Of a stretch of DNA of 10,314 bases, positions 6,988 through 10,314 are shown in pieces (position 1 is the stretch's first letter; every line of letters starts with the position of its first letter). The stretch spans positions 111,512,645 to 111,522,958 of the forward strand of contig JANKJI010000005.1 of assembly GCA_024626585.1 (NCBI GenBank). The letters run 5' to 3'. Under the pieces are notes generated by a model. That model did no database searches, was not told the DNA's origin, and saw nothing but the letters and a program-made list of their open reading frames with translations. A program made the translations under genes and the position numbers. This DNA comes from Ginkgo biloba (Eukaryota; Streptophyta; Ginkgoopsida; Ginkgoales; Ginkgoaceae).

Positions 6988-9083
6988 ATGGTAAGGAAAA
7001 CATCTAAGACCTCTCTAAATGTAGAAATTTTGGATAAATTAAACACCTAAAGTACTAGTTTTATAACCATGTTTGACTCATTTATTTAAATGAGGACAAA
7101 AAAGAGGGAGACACATGTGTTTTGTAAATTAGGATTGATTCAGAAAGTCACCATACCAAAGGTGATATTTTTTCAACAATTAATACAATGGTGTGCTTAA
7201 AAGTTTGATTCTAATAATATAACTATAGTTTCTAGCATGAGGCATGTATTATGCTCTCTCACCTATGATATGTTCTAAGAAATGTTAATCTCTCCTCATA
7301 ATGAATATTTATCTTTTCAATAAGAATAAAAGTTCTATATAAATAATAATGATATCTTAGACTTAATTCATTCCTAGAGAGAAGAGGAGATTCAAAACCC
7401 CTTTAATGAAGACTATTTATGAGATGGGAAAATTGTAGGAAGATTTTATTGCTTAGTAGATTTTTTAACAAGAAGCATACTACTAAGATGCACTATTATA
7501 TGGTGATGATGGTATATAATGTTATAGAAAAAATGACTTTCATATGATTGGGCTAGTGTTATTAGTGATAAATTCATATTCAAGCTCAAGGAATTCCCTC
7601 AATATCACCATTTTTATATGTGCTCATATTTAGTGTATGAATTATTATATGCCCAAAATTTTCTTGGGCTGACTTGTAGTATATAGAATATAGAATGAAA
7701 TAAATTACTAATTACTTACTAGTATAAAAAAATATAGAAATAAAAATATCAAAAGTGTTTCTATATTATAAATGATAAGTTTTTTCGTAAAATGTATTCA
7801 TACTTGAAGAATCATAAATTTCCAAGGGTTATAGAATCTACCAAGAATGCATTATAAGGGATTATATATTAGTTCCATGAGAAATACCACACTTACATTC
7901 AATTGTATGGTCTTAAAGAAAGGTTGTATTAGCTTCCCAAGTTTATATATGACCAAACCTTGAGCTATGAAATATGTAGACAAATTCTATATGTATATTG
8001 TAGAGTATTATAGAATGGAAAGAATGTTGATTTTTGTTCTTTATCATTCTCATTAGGTGAAAAAACTGTTCTAAATATAGGAAAAATGATGTCTCATGCT
8101 AACATCATAAGGGAATTTTGGTTTGAAGACATCTAGGAAAGAATATATGATCCCAAAGGAATTTTTTCTAGACATTGAAAAATGAACCACTATCACATAT
8201 ACCAAAACTAGAAGATGCTTTTAGGAACCCAATAAATTATAACTAGGTGTGGCATAAGATTAGGGCTAGGGTCACTACTCCTATTAGTATCTTAAGGTAT
8301 AACTCTACCAAGTTAGATTTATCTAGGAACAATGAGATATCCCATGAAGAGAATAAATTAAGGAGTTAAAGTTCAAGCCCAAAATACTTAATTAAATATG
8401 GATATGAGGAAAGGCAAGAGGAACCTCCACTAGATTCATCAAACATGGGTGGTTCACCAATCATCACTAAGATAGGCATCAAAATCTATGGTAAGATAGT
8501 TTCTACTACATTACAAATAAACTATAGTAAATCAATAGGGGAAGGAAGCGATGACAAAGATCTAAAGAAAAGTAAAAATAGGAAATCATAGTATGAAGGG
8601 AACGAATTTGGTTCCAAGAGACATAGAGATTCCAAAATTCATAGTTTAGGGACATCTAAGGATAAGAAAACCCCTAGGGGACCTGATTCCTATAGTGTTT
8701 CTTTCATCCATATTTCTAGAATGGTCTTGATGAGGGAATATATCATTGAAGTGAATGAAGATGAACCTTATTCAAAATCATGGTTCATAAAATTTATTAA
8801 TCAATAATCTGATTTATTTATAGAAAGAATTCCTCCACCCTAAAATTCTAGTAAGTTGCAGACATATTTTGATTATGATGTAAATAAAAAGTCTATGTGA
8901 ATTCAAACTAATAGGCCTAAATCCTTGAAATCCAAGGTTGTTATGGAAACAAACTTTCATTTCAAGAAATTGAATTGGATTTGGGCCAACTATCGTCTCA
9001 TAAAACTATCAAGTTCCATGAGGCTTCTTTTGAATATGAAGGTTGATGAATTTGTTCAAAAAAAATCCCAATTGAGGTATTAG
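6988..9083 (+). pseudogene. Long decayed protein frame of unassigned family, probably transposon-derived
   Basis: From the ATG at 6988 (MVRKTSKTSLNVEILDKLNT) one phase stays protein-like to 8180 through about two dozen stops and no evident indel. Readable parts include KKRETHVFCKLGLIQKVTIP (about 7099-7158), GRFYCLVDFLTRSILLRC, SYDWASVISDKFIFKLKEF (7540-7596), YHHFYMCSYLVYELLYAQNF, KYHTYIQLYGLKERLY (7882-7929), LPKFIYDQTLSYEICRQIL, and YDPKGIFSRH (8147-8176). At about 8181 the phase shifts: EPLSHIPKLEDAFRNPINYN is followed by a Lys/Ser-rich, charged tail (8540-8670) and then WFIKFINQ, ending at TAG 9081. Domains are not identified. Hydrophobic stretches are short, so no membrane protein is suggested. 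The Trp/Tyr-rich globular part with a basic disordered tail vaguely recalls plant mobile-domain or extra-ORF proteins of plant retrotransposons, but this is an unverified impression. It has the same strand as pol, about 2.4 kb downstream. Confidence 0.6.
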
Positions 9084-9343
9084 AATACATCCCTCAAAAA
9101 TAAATTAAATATGATTTAGTTAGCCTTATCTCCCCTAATAACATTGGAACCATCATCTTCTATTAGGCGTACAAAAAAAAGTGGATTGTAATGGAAGATA
9201 TTCGCCACAAATGTCTATGAAAAATAATTCTTCAAATTTATTTAGAAATTAGTAGAATAAAATATGGACATTTCTCTATAGGTATGGGACATGATCCATA
9301 GGATATAAGTCACCATTAGTAAAATTTCTTTGTGCACTAAGGC

Positions 9344-9377
9344 ATATTCACAACATTTAGATATTCACAACATAAGG
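9344..9377. repeat. 17-bp tandem duplication
   Basis: ATATTCACAACATTTAG (9344-9360) is followed directly by ATATTCACAACATAAGG (9361-9377). The first 13 bases are identical and the last four differ in part. It looks like a small slippage duplication or an insertion footprint. Confidence 0.7.
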
Positions 9378-9385
9378 ATTCTTTT

Positions 9386-9530
9386 TTGGATAAAGAGCTT
9401 AATGAGATCTGTAGCTATGTGGCAACGGGATCTCTTGATCCATATTCCACTACAAAATAAATTTGGGAGTATGATATTTCCTTTATTTTGGAAATAAATT
9501 TGACACAAGATAACTTGAGATAAGCAGGAA
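9386..9530 (+). pseudogene. Short coding-like fragment, phase ambiguous
   Basis: One phase reads LDKELNEICSYVATGSLDPY then STTK (stop) IWEYDISFILEINLTQDNL. Another phase over the same bases also stays open for about 40 codons (ILFWIKSLMRSVAMWQRDLL). Both cannot be real. The first looks more like protein, but I do not recognise it. It may be a remnant of the same decayed region as the 6988-9083 frame, or a chance opening. Confidence 0.25.
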
Positions 9531-10099
9531 AAATCTTAAGGGTGAATTATATCCAATTGGTGAATATTTTTAAAGGTTAAAATTTTATTTGGCGAATTTA
9601 AACATTATTTTACACATAATTATAGCCTTAATAAAGTTTAAATATAGATTAAAAATCATACATTAGCCACTATATATAACTATTAAAAAGAACAATTTAT
9701 CCCTAAACAAAACAAAGTGAAAACGTATACAAGAAAATTTTGCCTCGACAAACGAATGCGCCGAGCGATTTCAATTTTTTTTTCCCCTGTGTTAGCTTTT
9801 AATTTTCTTGCCCATGTTGGCTTTGTGCTATGGTATAAAAAATAATAAATCACTGGAAACCACCTAATTGTTACTTCAACCGTAGCTATAGCTGTAGGTA
9901 ATTTGAAGCAACCGAGTGTAGCCTTAGAAATTTTAAAGCAACAACTATAATGTTAAAAATTTGAGTATTTCATCAAAGAATTAAGATCTCATATTTTGGT
10001 GGACATTCACCAATTGACTAATTCAAGAGAGAACAACACTAGGCATGATTCTAATATATATTTTTAAATGGAACCATTATACCATAATTTTTTGTGTTG
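9448..10099. mobile_element. Possible small non-autonomous CACTA-like DNA element
   Basis: CACTACAAAATAAATTTGG at 9448-9466 resembles the terminal repeat of plant CACTA transposons (usually CACTACAAAAA...). The reverse complement of 10082-10099, CAACACAAAAAATTATGG, aligns with it at about 14 of 19 positions with one gap. The 652 bases between hold no coding phase and contain inverted and direct copies of a GAAGCAAC-like word, as subterminal regions of such elements may. Against this, the flanking 3-bp sites (TTC and AAG) are not a direct duplication, the right end lacks an exact GTAGTG, and AT-rich DNA gives such matches by chance. Confidence 0.25.
9870..9912. repeat. Imperfect 43-bp hairpin with inner palindrome
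   Basis: GTTACTTCAA (9870-9879) pairs with TTGAAGCAAC (9903-9912), nine of ten bases by strict complement and the tenth as G-T or A-C. Inside lies the perfect 10-bp palindrome AGCTATAGCT, flanked by CC and GG that can extend the stem with small bulges. A partial direct copy of the right arm (AAAGCAACAACTATAA) follows about 35 bases later. No tRNA or known RNA family fits. Confidence 0.55.
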
Positions 10100-10314
10100 A
10101 AGCCCTATGAAGAATTTTAGTTTTTTTGACAAAGTTGTTTCTTATAGCCCAAATTGTGGTAATGTCATAGTAGATGATAAACCCTATCACTAAGTATATA
10201 TTCTCTCATTCAAGTACCATTGTGAAATTCCCTAGTAAATCCATTCAAACTCTACCTATTTTCACAGAGTTTGAAAATTCTAAAATTTTTTTAGTAGAAA
10301 ATAATCATCAGCAT
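10100..10314. other. No feature seen to the window end
   Basis: AT-rich sequence. One phase gives SFFDKVVSYSPNCGNVIVDD (about 10120-10180), which is protein-like but too short and unfamiliar to name. No repeat, RNA gene or motif is evident. Confidence 0.3.

Noticed and set aside
1-10314. CRISPR array, tRNA, rRNA or bacterial operon
   Set aside because: No regularly spaced repeats, no tRNA or rRNA core sequences, and no intact frames were seen on either strand.

Overview
The window is AT-rich (I estimate roughly 30% G+C), poor in CpG, and has no intact gene. It reads as old transposon-derived DNA from a large, methylated plant genome, most likely a seed plant. The reason is that the first 4.6 kb is a plant-type Ty3/gypsy LTR retrotransposon, recognised by its protein domains and badly decayed. 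Nothing bacterial is present: no operons, no ribosome binding sites, and no open frame longer than about 90 codons. The species cannot be named from the sequence.

Layout of the left part (1-4575, + strand): a gag core and CCHC zinc knuckle (1-670); an unassigned linker (692-1060); an extra, archaeal-type RNase H (1061-1480); a second linker (1497-1836); reverse transcriptase (1837-2660); the ordinary gypsy RNase H (2661-3300); and integrase (3407-4575). Together they would have made virus-like particles, copied the element's RNA into DNA and inserted it in the genome. The extra RNase H and the RT sequence point to the Tat/Ogre group. The reading frame changes at least five times (1, 2, 1, 3, 2, 1), there are dozens of stops, and the catalytic positions of the extra RNase H, RT and integrase are mostly or wholly replaced. 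No protease is visible between gag and the extra RNase H.

Middle (4576-6987): a possible polypurine tract just after the integrase stop, a TATA-like site that may belong to an LTR, an (AT)9 hairpin, a short GC-rich hairpin and a perfect 12-bp palindrome. I see no assignable gene here.

Right part (6988-9083, + strand): a second long, decayed reading frame that I cannot assign to a named family. It holds one phase for about 1.19 kb through roughly two dozen stops, shifts once near 8181, and holds the new phase for another 0.9 kb. It may be the extra ORF of a Tat/Ogre-like element or another plant transposon gene. From about 9448 to 10099 there may be a small, weakly supported CACTA-like insertion. 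It contains the only CpG-dense patch and an imperfect hairpin, so it may have a different history from its surroundings.
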